Of a stretch of DNA of 38,421 nucleotides, positions 8,704 to 16,514 are shown in pieces. The position numbers were made by a program, and so were the translations under genes. The stretch comes from Acidobacteriota bacterium. GTDB taxonomy: Bacteria; Actinomycetota; Acidimicrobiia; Spongiisociales; ZC4RG35. The notes below the pieces were generated by a model, which worked only from the letters and a program-made list of their open reading frames with translations, made no database searches and was not told the origin of the DNA. Each line of letters starts with the position of its first letter. Position 1 is the stretch's first letter. The DNA lies in the NCBI GenBank assembly GCA_022573225.1, contig JACZUI010000023.1:1-38421 (forward strand), written 5' to 3'.

Positions 8704-10848
8704 TTGGCACAACGAAAGACAGGGCTGGGACGGGGGCTGGATGCCCTCATTCCATCCGCGCCCGAACCCGCTCATATGAGGACGCTGACCATCATCGACG
8801 CCGCAGGTGACCTCGTCGGAAAGGATCCGGGCCTCGATCCCGAGCTCTACCAAGAGATGTACCGCAATATGGTCCTGGCGAGGGAGCTGGATCGTCGCAT
8901 GCTCGCCCTCCAGCGTCAGGGGCGAATAGGCACCTACGCGATGTTGGAGGGCCAAGAGGCGGTGCAGATCGGCTCTGCTCTCGCCCTGGAGGAGAACGAC
9001 TTCGTCTTTCCGTCCTACCGGGAACATGGCGTTCAGATCACGAGGGGCCTCCCAATGGAGGTCCTTCTCGCGTACTGGAAAGGTCTTCCCAACTCGGGCT
9101 GGGACATCGACAAGTACCGCACCGGCATCGTAACCGTGCCCATCGCCAGCCAGCTTCCCCATGCCGTCGGCTACTCCTACATGACCAAACTCCGCGGGGA
9201 GAACACCGTCACTGCGGTCTACTTCGGCGATGGGGCGACATCCGAGACCGACTTTCACGCCGGAATGAACTTCGCCGGCGTGTGGAAGACCCCAACAGTG
9301 TTCATTTGCGCCAACAACCTCTACGCGATCTCGGTTCCCTACGACAAGCAGACTGCCTCCGAAACGATCGCCCAGAAGGCTCAGGCCTACGGATTTGAGG
9401 GCCTCAGGGTCGATGGGATGGACCCCATCGCCGTCTACCTGGCCACGAAGCTCGCCGCACGTCGGGCCAGGGAGGGCAAGGGCCCCACCCTCATCGAGGC
9501 CATGACCTACCGCTACGGGGCGCACGCCACCGCCGACGACGCCACTCTCTACCGCACTCGGGAGGAGGAGGATTCGTGGAAGAAGAAAGATGCCATTGAG
9601 AGACTTCGGCGTTTCCTCGAGAACAGGGGGGAATGGGATGAACGGGTTGGCGAGAAGGTGGCCCAGGAGGTCGCCGAGAGCGTCACCGCCGCCATCACCT
9701 CGATCGAAGCCGAGCCGCTCCCCAAGCGAGACAACTCGATAAGACATGGGTTTGCCCGCATCCCTGCGCACGTCGTAGACCAGCTCCACGCCATGGAGCG
9801 ATCTCATGGCGAGGAACCCACCAAATTCTCTAACGATGAGATCTGGCAGATCGGACACGATCAACTTCCCGACGGACCTACCGAGTCCTGGAACATGGCG
9901 GAGTCGATCAACGCTGCGCTCGGCCAGGCGATGGCTGCCAATGACGAGGTCATAATCCTCGGACAAGACGTCGGCCTGAGCGGCGGCGTGTTTCGGATCA
10001 CTGAAGGGCTCCAGTCCACCTACGGTGAGGATCGAGTGGTCGACACCCCGCTCAACGAATCTGGGATCGTGGGGACTGCGATCGGGATGGCGCTGGCCGG
10101 AGCCAGGCCGGTGGCCGAGATCCAGTTCGACGGTTTCGTCTATCCCGCTTTCGACCAGATCGTCAGCCATCTGGGGCGTTTCAGATTCCGTACCCGCGGT
10201 ACCTCGAGCGTCCCGGTCGTGGTGCGATGGCCAAACGGCGCCGGGATCGGCGCCCACGAGCATCATTGCGATTCACCCGAGGCTTATTTCGTCCATGCCC
10301 CGGGGCTCGTCGTCGTGTGTCCTTCCACACCGATCGACGCGAAGGGTCTCCTCGCCGCGGCTCTAGAGGGCGACGACCCCGTCATCTTCCTGGAGCCAAA
10401 GGTTCTCTACCGGGCGGGACGTGAGGAAGTGCCGGTCGAGCACTACACCCTTCCGATCGGTAGGGCCAAAGTTCGCCAGGAGGGCACCGACCTGACACTC
10501 GTCACCTACGGGGGAATGGTCCCGGTATCACTCAAAGCGGCCGCAGAGTCCGAAGCCTCAATCGAGATGATCGACCTTCGCACCCTCTTCCCCTGGGACC
10601 GGGAAACCGTCCTGGAGTCGGTGGCCAAGACGGGTCGGCTCCTCCTCGTACAGGAGCCACAAGGATCGGCGGGCGTCGCCGCAGAGGTATCCGCCGTCGT
10701 CGCCGAAGAGGCCCTGTACGACCTCCAGGCGCCGATCGTGCGGGTAACCGGATTCGACATGCCATGGCCGCAATTCGCCATCGAGAAACACGCACTCATC
10801 GATGTCGATCGGGTCAAGGCGGGGATCGATCAGATTCTCGGCAGTTGA
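8704..10848 (+). CDS. Fused E1 alpha-beta 2-oxoacid dehydrogenase with ParB-like N-terminal peptide
   Basis: This is a thiamine-diphosphate decarboxylase of 714 residues joining E1alpha (about 25-350) and E1beta (about 398-714). E1alpha shows QRQGRIGTYAMLEGQEA, FPSYREHG and the TPP motif GDGATSETDFHAGMNFAGVW ending in NN. E1beta shows ILGQDVGLSGGVFRITEGL, TPLNESGIVGTAIGMA and GIGAHEHH. It would decarboxylate pyruvate or branched 2-oxoacids and pass the acyl group to an E2 lipoyl protein, but no E2 or E3 lies here. The frame opens at TTG 8704 directly after a stop. Residues 4-18 (RKTGLGRGLDALIPS) look like a ParB N-terminal tag. The alternative start, ATG 8776, lacks a Shine-Dalgarno and would remove the tag. 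The stop overlaps the next gene. Confidence 0.9.
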   Translation: MAQRKTGLGRGLDALIPSAPEPAHMRTLTIIDAAGDLVGKDPGLDPELYQEMYRNMVLARELDRRMLALQRQGRIGTYAMLEGQEAVQIGSALALEENDFVFPSYREHGVQITRGLPMEVLLAYWKGLPNSGWDIDKYRTGIVTVPIASQLPHAVGYSYMTKLRGENTVTAVYFGDGATSETDFHAGMNFAGVWKTPTVFICANNLYAISVPYDKQTASETIAQKAQAYGFEGLRVDGMDPIAVYLATKLAARRAREGKGPTLIEAMTYRYGAHATADDATLYRTREEEDSWKKKDAIERLRRFLENRGEWDERVGEKVAQEVAESVTAAITSIEAEPLPKRDNSIRHGFARIPAHVVDQLHAMERSHGEEPTKFSNDEIWQIGHDQLPDGPTESWNMAESINAALGQAMAANDEVIILGQDVGLSGGVFRITEGLQSTYGEDRVVDTPLNESGIVGTAIGMALAGARPVAEIQFDGFVYPAFDQIVSHLGRFRFRTRGTSSVPVVVRWPNGAGIGAHEHHCDSPEAYFVHAPGLVVVCPSTPIDAKGLLAAALEGDDPVIFLEPKVLYRAGREEVPVEHYTLPIGRAKVRQEGTDLTLVTYGGMVPVSLKAAAESEASIEMIDLRTLFPWDRETVLESVAKTGRLLLVQEPQGSAGVAAEVSAVVAEEALYDLQAPIVRVTGFDMPWPQFAIEKHALIDVDRVKAGIDQILGS

Positions 10849-11426
10849 GCTCACCCATCGTCGCCGTCTTCGGCTCATCGCAAACCCAACCAGATACCGA
10901 GGAATGGGCAGACGCAATCCGGGTTGGACGACGGCTGGGCCGGGCCGGTTTCGGCGTGGTCACCGGCGGATACGGAGGGAGCATGGAGGCCGCCTCTTTG
11001 GGGGCCAGCCAGGAGGGAGTCCCAGTCGTCGGGGTCACGGCGCCGGCGCTGTTTCCCGGCAGAGTCGAGGCCAACCCCTATGTGACCGATTTGATTGAGG
11101 CGCCAAGCCTGACCGCACGGATCGGCGAGATGATGACCGTTGCCAAGGGTGCGATCGCACTCCCCGGATCGATCGGGACCGCGACTGAGCTCCTGATCAC
11201 CTGGAATGCCAATCACATTGTTCGTCGCAACGGTGGGGTTCGATTTCCCACCGCCGCGGTCGGAGAGGAATGGCGGCGTGTCGGCCAGGCCCTGGCCAGG
11301 GAAGTCGGTGCTGTGACCGACGATGTCATGTGGGCCGACAAAGTCGACGAGGCGGTCGACTGGCTGGTCGGGGAACTTGAAACCCCCATTCGGGAGGTCC
11401 ACCGCCCTAATCTGAGACCGCGATGA
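10845..11426 (+). CDS. LOG-family (lysine-decarboxylase-like Rossmann) protein
   Basis: This 193-residue Rossmann-like protein has VAVFGSSQ at the N-terminus, TGGYGGSMEAASLGA (a variant of GGxxGxMxAxxxGA) and LPGSIGTATELLITW (a variant of PGGxGTxxE). These place it in the LOG/TIGR00725-30 superfamily, some of whose members release cytokinin bases from riboside monophosphates and many of which are unassigned. The second Gly of the PGGxGT motif is Ser here. The start is TTG at 10845, overlapping the dehydrogenase stop (TTGA), and the end overlaps the next ATG (ATGA), so three genes appear translationally coupled. Coupling to an oxoacid dehydrogenase is not explained by the family. Confidence 0.85.
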   Translation: MSSPIVAVFGSSQTQPDTEEWADAIRVGRRLGRAGFGVVTGGYGGSMEAASLGASQEGVPVVGVTAPALFPGRVEANPYVTDLIEAPSLTARIGEMMTVAKGAIALPGSIGTATELLITWNANHIVRRNGGVRFPTAAVGEEWRRVGQALAREVGAVTDDVMWADKVDEAVDWLVGELETPIREVHRPNLRPR

Positions 11427-11644
11427 CCCATGTGCGCGCCGAAGCCCAAACCACCAAGCACCGCATGTCGGCCTGTCGCAAGGGACGACATGATTTCGGA
11501 GCGTTCCAAAACGTCGGAGCGGGCATCATGAGACGCCTTTGCGAAACATGTGGCGCCGTCTCAATCGATCTCAGCCAGGCAGACGAGTTGAAGGGTCCTG
11601 TCGTCACCACGCACTCGACCATCGAATCTCTGTCGCGCCGGTAG
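11423..11644 (+). CDS. Small CxxC protein, unknown
   Basis: This 73-residue protein starts at ATG 11423, overlapping the stop of the LOG gene by four bases, which supports it as a real coupled gene. It contains Cys18, a His in KGRHDFG, and a CETCGAV knuckle at about residues 40-43, so a small zinc-ribbon or treble-clef-like metal site is possible. The region HDFGAFQNVGAGIMRRLCETCGA reads like a conserved block. I do not recognise a named family. It may be an accessory or regulatory factor for the upstream genes, but nothing in the sequence shows this directly. Confidence 0.65.
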   Translation: MTHVRAEAQTTKHRMSACRKGRHDFGAFQNVGAGIMRRLCETCGAVSIDLSQADELKGPVVTTHSTIESLSRR

Positions 11645-11688
11645 GAGTCTGCTGATTAATGCCGTTGGTCAGATCGGCCGGCGCCTAG

Positions 11689-12597
11689 GTGGCGTCGAGA
11701 CCATCGCCTAATCTGCGGGCGGTGACACGACTCGTCAAGGCCGCTGGTGGTGTCGTCTTCCGCAAGACCCCCAAAGGCAACCTCAAAGTCCTCCTCGCCC
11801 ATCGCCCCAACTACGACGACTGGTCGTTCCCCAAAGGGAAGGCCGACAAAGGAGAGAGTGCCGAGGAGACCGCAGTCAGAGAGGTGTTGGAGGAAACCGG
11901 GTACCACTGCCGGATCGTTGCCCCCATTGGCACCACCCGACACTGCATCTCGAACGGGGTGAAAGAGGTCAACTGGTTTGCAATGAGGCCACTCCCCGAC
12001 AGCCCCGGCTTCAAAAAGAACTCTGAGATCGACGAGATTACGTGGGTGTCGCGGAAGAAGGCGCGTGAGACCCTCGATTATCAGAATGACCGCGATCTGC
12101 TCGCTGGGATTGACCTGAAGAGACTCACGCAGACCGGGACAATTCGGTTTCTCCGGCATGCCGCCGCCGGTGATCGCACCAAGTGGAAGGGTGACGACCG
12201 TCTCCGCCCTCTCTCCAAGAAGGGCCGACGACAGGCTGCTGCTCTCGCCGAATCGCTGGCTGCCGCCGGGGTCGAACGGATCGTCACCAGCCCCTACGAC
12301 CGGTGCGTGCAAACGGTCAAACCGCTGGCCAAGGCGATCGGGGCGAAGATCGAAAAGAGCGATGCGCTAGCCGAAGGGCCCGACATAGACGCCGCGTACG
12401 ACCTAGTCGACTCACTGGTGGGCCACAACGCGGTCTTGTGCACCCACGGTGATGTCATCCCGGCGACGATCAACCGACTGATGTGGGCAGGCTTGGCCAT
12501 CGACTCCAGGTTCTACTGCGCCAAGGGCTCCATCTGGGAGATCGAGGTCGAGGGAGGCCGGTTCACCATCGGCACCTACGTGCCGCCGCCGCATTGA
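11689..12597 (+). CDS. mutT1: MutT1-type Nudix hydrolase-histidine phosphatase
   Basis: This 302-residue two-domain protein has the layout of mycobacterial MutT1. Residues about 15-145 form a Nudix domain with the full box in GKADKGESAEETAVREVLEE ending TGY. Residues about 150-300 form a histidine phosphatase domain with FLRHAAAGDR (catalytic His), the SPYDRCVQT block and LCTHGDVI. MutT1 enzymes hydrolyse 8-oxo-dGTP/8-oxo-GTP and diadenosine polyphosphates, protecting nucleotide pools from oxidation. The GTG at 11689 is used here, and GTG at 11722 is an equally possible start because neither has a clear Shine-Dalgarno. It lies 44 bp after the small CxxC gene and converges on the ABC exporter operon. 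Confidence 0.9.
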   Translation: MASRPSPNLRAVTRLVKAAGGVVFRKTPKGNLKVLLAHRPNYDDWSFPKGKADKGESAEETAVREVLEETGYHCRIVAPIGTTRHCISNGVKEVNWFAMRPLPDSPGFKKNSEIDEITWVSRKKARETLDYQNDRDLLAGIDLKRLTQTGTIRFLRHAAAGDRTKWKGDDRLRPLSKKGRRQAAALAESLAAAGVERIVTSPYDRCVQTVKPLAKAIGAKIEKSDALAEGPDIDAAYDLVDSLVGHNAVLCTHGDVIPATINRLMWAGLAIDSRFYCAKGSIWEIEVEGGRFTIGTYVPPPH

Positions 12598-12718
12598 TGG
12601 CCGACCGACTTTGGCCGCATGCCCCCTCGGGCATTGCCACACGCGGTTAGGGGGACCAACCGCCATGCCGCGTCTGGAGGTTGATGATTGGCCAAACAGA
12701 CGCTGATCGGCCCGAGGT

Positions 12719-14476
12719 CTAGGGCGTTTTCGTGCCAGCGGTCCAGTCGGCATATAGGGCCGAATACACCCCTTCAACTGCGAGCAGCTCCCGGTGGCTG
12801 CCACGCTGCACAAGCCGCCCCTGGTCGAAAACGAGAATCTCGTCGGCGCTCTCGGCAGTGGACAGGCGATGCGCAACCGTCACGGATGTTCGCCCTTGGG
12901 TGAGATGCGCCATTGCGTGTCGCAGACTGACATCCAACGCCGGGTCGACCGCGGACGTTGCCTCGTCGAGAACGAGGAGATCAGGGGAGCCGATCCAGGC
13001 TCGGACCAGAGCAACCAGCTGCCGCTCCCCGGCAGAGAGGTTGTGGCCTCGCTCTCCGACTCTCGTCTGGAGACCGTCGGGAAGCCCTTCCAACCAGTGG
13101 CCGATCTCCAATTCGTGGAAAGCGGTCCAGATCTCGGCGTCGCTGGCCTCGGGACGGCCGTATCGAACATTGTCAACCAGCGTCTCGTCGAATAGGAAGC
13201 CTTCCTGCGGAACGAAGGCAACCCGATTGCGCAGATCCTCGAGACGCATCCGGTGGACTCTCTCACCACCGATGTAGATCGTCCCCTCGTCCGGATCGAG
13301 AAGACGCACGAGCAGCTTGGCGAAGGTTGTCTTACCGGAGCCCGTCTCACCCACCACCGCAACCTTGGAACCTACGGCGATGTCGACGGTCACATCTTCG
13401 AGGACTTTCGGGCCGTCACCGTAGGAAAACGACACCCCGTCAAACCGAGCACTCAACCCACCGGGACGAATCGACTGTGGGTCATCCGGCTCGGAGATCT
13501 CCACTTCAGTGTCCAGAACTCCCAGGACCCTCCGAAGCCCGGATGCCGCGCTCTGAGCCTGATCAAGGGTCTGAACCACTATTTGGAGCGGTTCTATAAG
13601 GAGGTTGGCCAGAAACAGGAGAGCGATGAGACGGCCCACAGTCATTCCGCCGTCGGCACCAATCAGGACGCCGCCGATGATCATCGTCGTGGTTATCAAT
13701 CCGGCAAAGATCTCGGCCGAGGAGAAAAGCGTGGCGCCGAATCGCCCCGCCCTGAACTCGGCGGCGAATCTCCGATTGAGGGAAGTGGCCACCTTGTCCC
13801 GGGTGGTGTCCTCTGTTCCGTACGCCCGCACGACCGGGATAGCCGATATGGACTCGCTCAACACTCCGAGTGATTTGCCTACCTCGGAACGAACCAGATC
13901 GTATCGCTTACGCAGTAGACGCTGGAACAGACGCATGATGAGGAGATAGATCGCCATACCGACGACCGCCAAAGCCGCCAGACGCCATTCGTAAATGGCC
14001 ATCACCGTCACGGCGAGGATCACCTGACTGGTGGAGATCACGAGAGCGATTCCTCCCCATTCCATGAATTCCTGGATTGTGCTGATGTCTGATGTGACCC
14101 GGGCAACAAGCACACCACGACGGGCGGACTCCACGTGGAGAATGGACCGATGAAGCAAATGCCGAAATGTCATCTCCCGCAGGTCCGACAGCCCGGTCGA
14201 GGATGTACGCACCAGTCGAAGAATCGCCACCCGTGCGACGACTAGGCCCAACACGAGGGCCGCCAAAGCCAAACCGGTCTTTAGAAGGACACCAGTCATG
14301 CTGGGACCACCCTCAGCGAGGATTTCATCGTCAATGATCAACTGGAGGGCGACGGGTGTGAGGATCGTCACCCCCTGCCCGACCATCGCAAGAAACAAAG
14401 TGCCTTTGAGGCCGACGCCAAGCGCAGGAGCAACCTTGAGCGCCTGCGCGAGAAGGCCCGACGTCGATCCTCTCAT
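12719..14476 (-). CDS. ABC exporter half, subunit B (canonical ATPase site)
   Basis: This 585-residue half transporter has six predicted TM segments in residues about 20-310 and an ATP-binding domain after about 345. It contains Walker A (GETGSGKTT), a Q-loop (FVPQEGF), the signature LSAGERQ, Walker B with catalytic Glu (LLVLDEATSAVD) and the switch His (VAHRLST). The signature deviates from LSGGQ. That fits a heterodimeric exporter in which this signature faces the degenerate Walker site of the partner. It overlaps the upstream partner by four bases (ATGA). With its partner it probably expels hydrophobic compounds. The context points to redox-active ones, because a SoxR-type promoter drives the pair. 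Confidence 0.9.
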   Translation of the reverse strand: MRGSTSGLLAQALKVAPALGVGLKGTLFLAMVGQGVTILTPVALQLIIDDEILAEGGPSMTGVLLKTGLALAALVLGLVVARVAILRLVRTSSTGLSDLREMTFRHLLHRSILHVESARRGVLVARVTSDISTIQEFMEWGGIALVISTSQVILAVTVMAIYEWRLAALAVVGMAIYLLIMRLFQRLLRKRYDLVRSEVGKSLGVLSESISAIPVVRAYGTEDTTRDKVATSLNRRFAAEFRAGRFGATLFSSAEIFAGLITTTMIIGGVLIGADGGMTVGRLIALLFLANLLIEPLQIVVQTLDQAQSAASGLRRVLGVLDTEVEISEPDDPQSIRPGGLSARFDGVSFSYGDGPKVLEDVTVDIAVGSKVAVVGETGSGKTTFAKLLVRLLDPDEGTIYIGGERVHRMRLEDLRNRVAFVPQEGFLFDETLVDNVRYGRPEASDAEIWTAFHELEIGHWLEGLPDGLQTRVGERGHNLSAGERQLVALVRAWIGSPDLLVLDEATSAVDPALDVSLRHAMAHLTQGRTSVTVAHRLSTAESADEILVFDQGRLVQRGSHRELLAVEGVYSALYADWTAGTKTP

Positions 14477-16269
14477 GTCGAGCCTCGAGCAATCCGCTGC
14501 GCATCGCGCTCATACGCCTGCACGAGGTCGGCGTAGCCAGGTGTCGTGGCGAGCAGCTCGTCATGCGTGCCATGGGCGACTATCCGCTTCTCGTCGAGAA
14601 ACACGACTTCATCGGCCAGGCGGATCGACGCTGGGCGGTAGGCGACCACCACAATGGTTGAAGGCAGCGCCGCACTCTTGAGGCTTCGAAGGATCTCGGC
14701 CTCGACCGATGGATCCACCGCCGACGTTGCATCGTCCAAGACCAGAAGCCGGGGGCGTCGGATCAGAGCTCGGGCCAGGGCGATCCGCTGCCTCTGACCT
14801 CCGGACAAGGTCGTGCCCCTCTCCCCAATGTCTGTCTGATAGCCATCAGGCAGCGAGTCGATGAATTCTGTTGCACCGGCGAGACGGGCCGCTTCTTCGA
14901 CTGCCCGGCGGTCGAAGGGCTCGCCTAGCGTGATGTTTCCCTCAACGGTGTCATCAAACAAGAACTCCGTCTGGGCCACGTATCCCACCTCACGAGGCAA
15001 CTCTGATACGGCAAAGCTCCGTAGATCACGACCGTCGATATGAATCTGACCGGAGTCAGGGTCCCAGAGCCGGCTGAGAAGGAGGCTCAAGGTGGACTTG
15101 CCGCTACCAGTCGGGCCCACCACAGCCAGGGTCGTTCCGGCTCCCAAGTCCAGGTTCAGCCCTTCAAATACTGGTCGCGAATCGTTGTAAGAGAAAGCTA
15201 CGGTCGACCCGGCCACCGAGGCCGCTCCCCCGTTGTGTTGGGCTCTCTCGGACCCGTACGACATGAACTCGTCGGCGGTCATGACTTTCTGAACCCGCTG
15301 CCAACTGGCCAAGCTGGCTGCCATCTCCCACAGAATGAAGCCGAGGAAACGGGTAGGGAAGGCGAGCAGCGTCAGCAGGTAGGCGACGGTGACCATTTCT
15401 CCAGTGCTGATGAAGCCGCCCTCAATGCGGACGACCCCGACCACCAGAAGTGCGAGCGTCAGGACCTGAGGCAAGGACTGGACGATCGTCTGGAAGGAAC
15501 GCCACTTCGAATAGACCTCGATAAGACCGTCACGCAGTGTTTCGGAGGCATCCTGAAAATGGTCGGCGACATAATCCTCTCGCCCCAGTGCCTTGACTGT
15601 AAGAGCACCGTCGAAACTCTCGTGGGCCAGCGCAGCGACCCGACCGCGGTTCTGTTGAACGTCCTCCCAGAGCCAATAGGTGATCCAACTGCCCCAAAGG
15701 TTGATGCCCACGATCAAGGTGAGGCCTATGAAGGCGCCGAGGCCCAGCCAAGGATCGGTCGCGGTTATCACAACTATGGAACCGACCAGTAGGAAGGAGA
15801 CTCCGACCGCATAAGGAAGCGGGTGGAGAACACCGGTTCCCTGGTCGACATCGGAATCTGCGACGGCGAGCAGGTCGCCGATGGCCTGGCGATCGAACCA
15901 GGACATCCGTAGGGAAAGCTGGTGATCCACAAGGGCGTTGCGAGTGTCCTGGCGGGTCTTGAAGGTCAGCCAGGCGGCCGAGGCACGGCGAAGGATCACA
16001 CCGACAGCCTTGGCAAATGCGATCGCCATGATCGCCACGGCCGCCGGCATCAGAAGGTCTGCGGGGTCAGCGCCTTCGTCGAGTACCGGAATGATCAAGG
16101 TGTCGGTCACCCAGCCGATCACGAACGCGGAGGCGATCATCGCCACAGCGAAGAGCGACGATCCGATCAGCGCGATGCCAAAGGACAACGGATGGGCGCG
16201 CACAAAACGCCCGATGAGACGGAACCCATCGCGCAAGACAGCCCCAGGAGTCAGTTGGTTGAATGACAT
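14473..16269 (-). CDS. ABC exporter half, subunit A (degenerate ATPase site)
   Basis: This 598-residue half transporter has an N-terminal six-helix exporter domain (about 30-320) and an ATPase domain. The ATPase domain has Walker A GPTGSGKST, the signature LSGGQRQ, and a Walker B reading LLVLDDATSAVD, with Asp where the catalytic Glu normally stands. Near the end the switch region reads VVAYRPAS, lacking the usual His. Both changes mark the non-hydrolysing site of heterodimeric exporters of the BmrCD/TM287-288 type. ATG 16269 is preceded by a GGTGAGCGG region only a few bases from the predicted transcription start. It is the first gene of a two-gene operon. The substrate is not predictable beyond the regulatory hint. 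Confidence 0.9.
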   Translation of the reverse strand: MSFNQLTPGAVLRDGFRLIGRFVRAHPLSFGIALIGSSLFAVAMIASAFVIGWVTDTLIIPVLDEGADPADLLMPAAVAIMAIAFAKAVGVILRRASAAWLTFKTRQDTRNALVDHQLSLRMSWFDRQAIGDLLAVADSDVDQGTGVLHPLPYAVGVSFLLVGSIVVITATDPWLGLGAFIGLTLIVGINLWGSWITYWLWEDVQQNRGRVAALAHESFDGALTVKALGREDYVADHFQDASETLRDGLIEVYSKWRSFQTIVQSLPQVLTLALLVVGVVRIEGGFISTGEMVTVAYLLTLLAFPTRFLGFILWEMAASLASWQRVQKVMTADEFMSYGSERAQHNGGAASVAGSTVAFSYNDSRPVFEGLNLDLGAGTTLAVVGPTGSGKSTLSLLLSRLWDPDSGQIHIDGRDLRSFAVSELPREVGYVAQTEFLFDDTVEGNITLGEPFDRRAVEEAARLAGATEFIDSLPDGYQTDIGERGTTLSGGQRQRIALARALIRRPRLLVLDDATSAVDPSVEAEILRSLKSAALPSTIVVVAYRPASIRLADEVVFLDEKRIVAHGTHDELLATTPGYADLVQAYERDAQRIARGST

Positions 16270-16281
16270 GACCGCTCACCG

Positions 16282-16312
16282 AACGTACAACTTCAAGTGC
16301 GCTTCAAGTCAA
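16282..16312 (-). promoter_or_regulatory. SoxR-type promoter of the ABC exporter operon
   Basis: On the minus strand the promoter reads TTGACT (16312-16307), a 19-bp spacer and TACGTT (16287-16282), the over-long spacer typical of MerR-family targets. The spacer carries ACTTGAAG-type half-sites at 16290-16309: one matches the soxR-operator half exactly and the other has 7 of 9 bases. The geometry is the same as that of the promoter facing the Rieske gene at 26036-26066. The predicted start of transcription lies about 6 bp before the ATG, so the message is almost leaderless. Control by SoxR is inference. Confidence 0.65.
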
Positions 16313-16356
16313 ACGGGAAAACGCACCGAGCGGCACATTGTAGAAGCTGATAGTGA

Positions 16357-16383
16357 TTGAGCCCTCCGGATAAGCGGGCTCAA
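16357..16383. repeat. Perfect 8-bp inverted repeat
   Basis: The arms TTGAGCCC and GGGCTCAA are separated by an 11-base loop. It lies between the ABC promoter and the sigma-gene terminator and is the third hairpin beyond the sigma gene. It could act as a back-up terminator or insulator. No U-tract follows on either strand. Confidence 0.5.
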
Positions 16384-16413
16384 CGGAATTCGACGAAGGC
16401 CTGAAACCAACCG

Positions 16414-16460
16414 TTCTGTGAGTCTTTTTTCCCGTGAGCCGCGAAAAAGAACTCACAGAA
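16414..16460. repeat. Long inverted repeat next to terminator
   Basis: The arms TTCTGTGAGT and ACTCACAGAA match over 10 bp, and the pairing can continue through a T-run opposite an A-run. It shares its last three bases with the stem of the neighbouring terminator, so the two structures compete slightly. It may be a second terminator for the sigma gene. Confidence 0.55.
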
Positions 16461-16500
16461 AGGAAGAAGGGCCCGCCATCGGCGGGCCCTTCTTCCTTTC
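16458..16500 (-). terminator. Strong terminator of the sigma factor gene
   Basis: A perfect 20-bp stem with a three-base loop is centred at 16479; its core is AAGGGCCCGCC/GGCGGGCCCTT. On the minus strand it starts 14 bp after the sigma gene stop and is followed by TGTGAGTTCTTTTTC, which supplies a U-rich tail. Confidence 0.9.
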
Positions 16501-16514
16501 AACGGGGGTAAGAG

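Noticed and set aside
7453-10266. A 937-codon open frame on the minus strand, extending hisC upstream across the E1 gene
   Set aside because: Only the part from 8547 downward matches a protein family. The rest is antisense to the well-supported dehydrogenase and reflects codon bias in GC-rich DNA.
12598-12718. Terminator between mutT1 and the ABC operon
   Set aside because: Only short GGCC-type self-complementary pieces are seen; no convincing stem and U-tract.
15530-15792. Plus-strand frame 15040-15792 (250 codons) as an extra gene
   Set aside because: It lies opposite the ABC exporter and has no motif or ribosome site.
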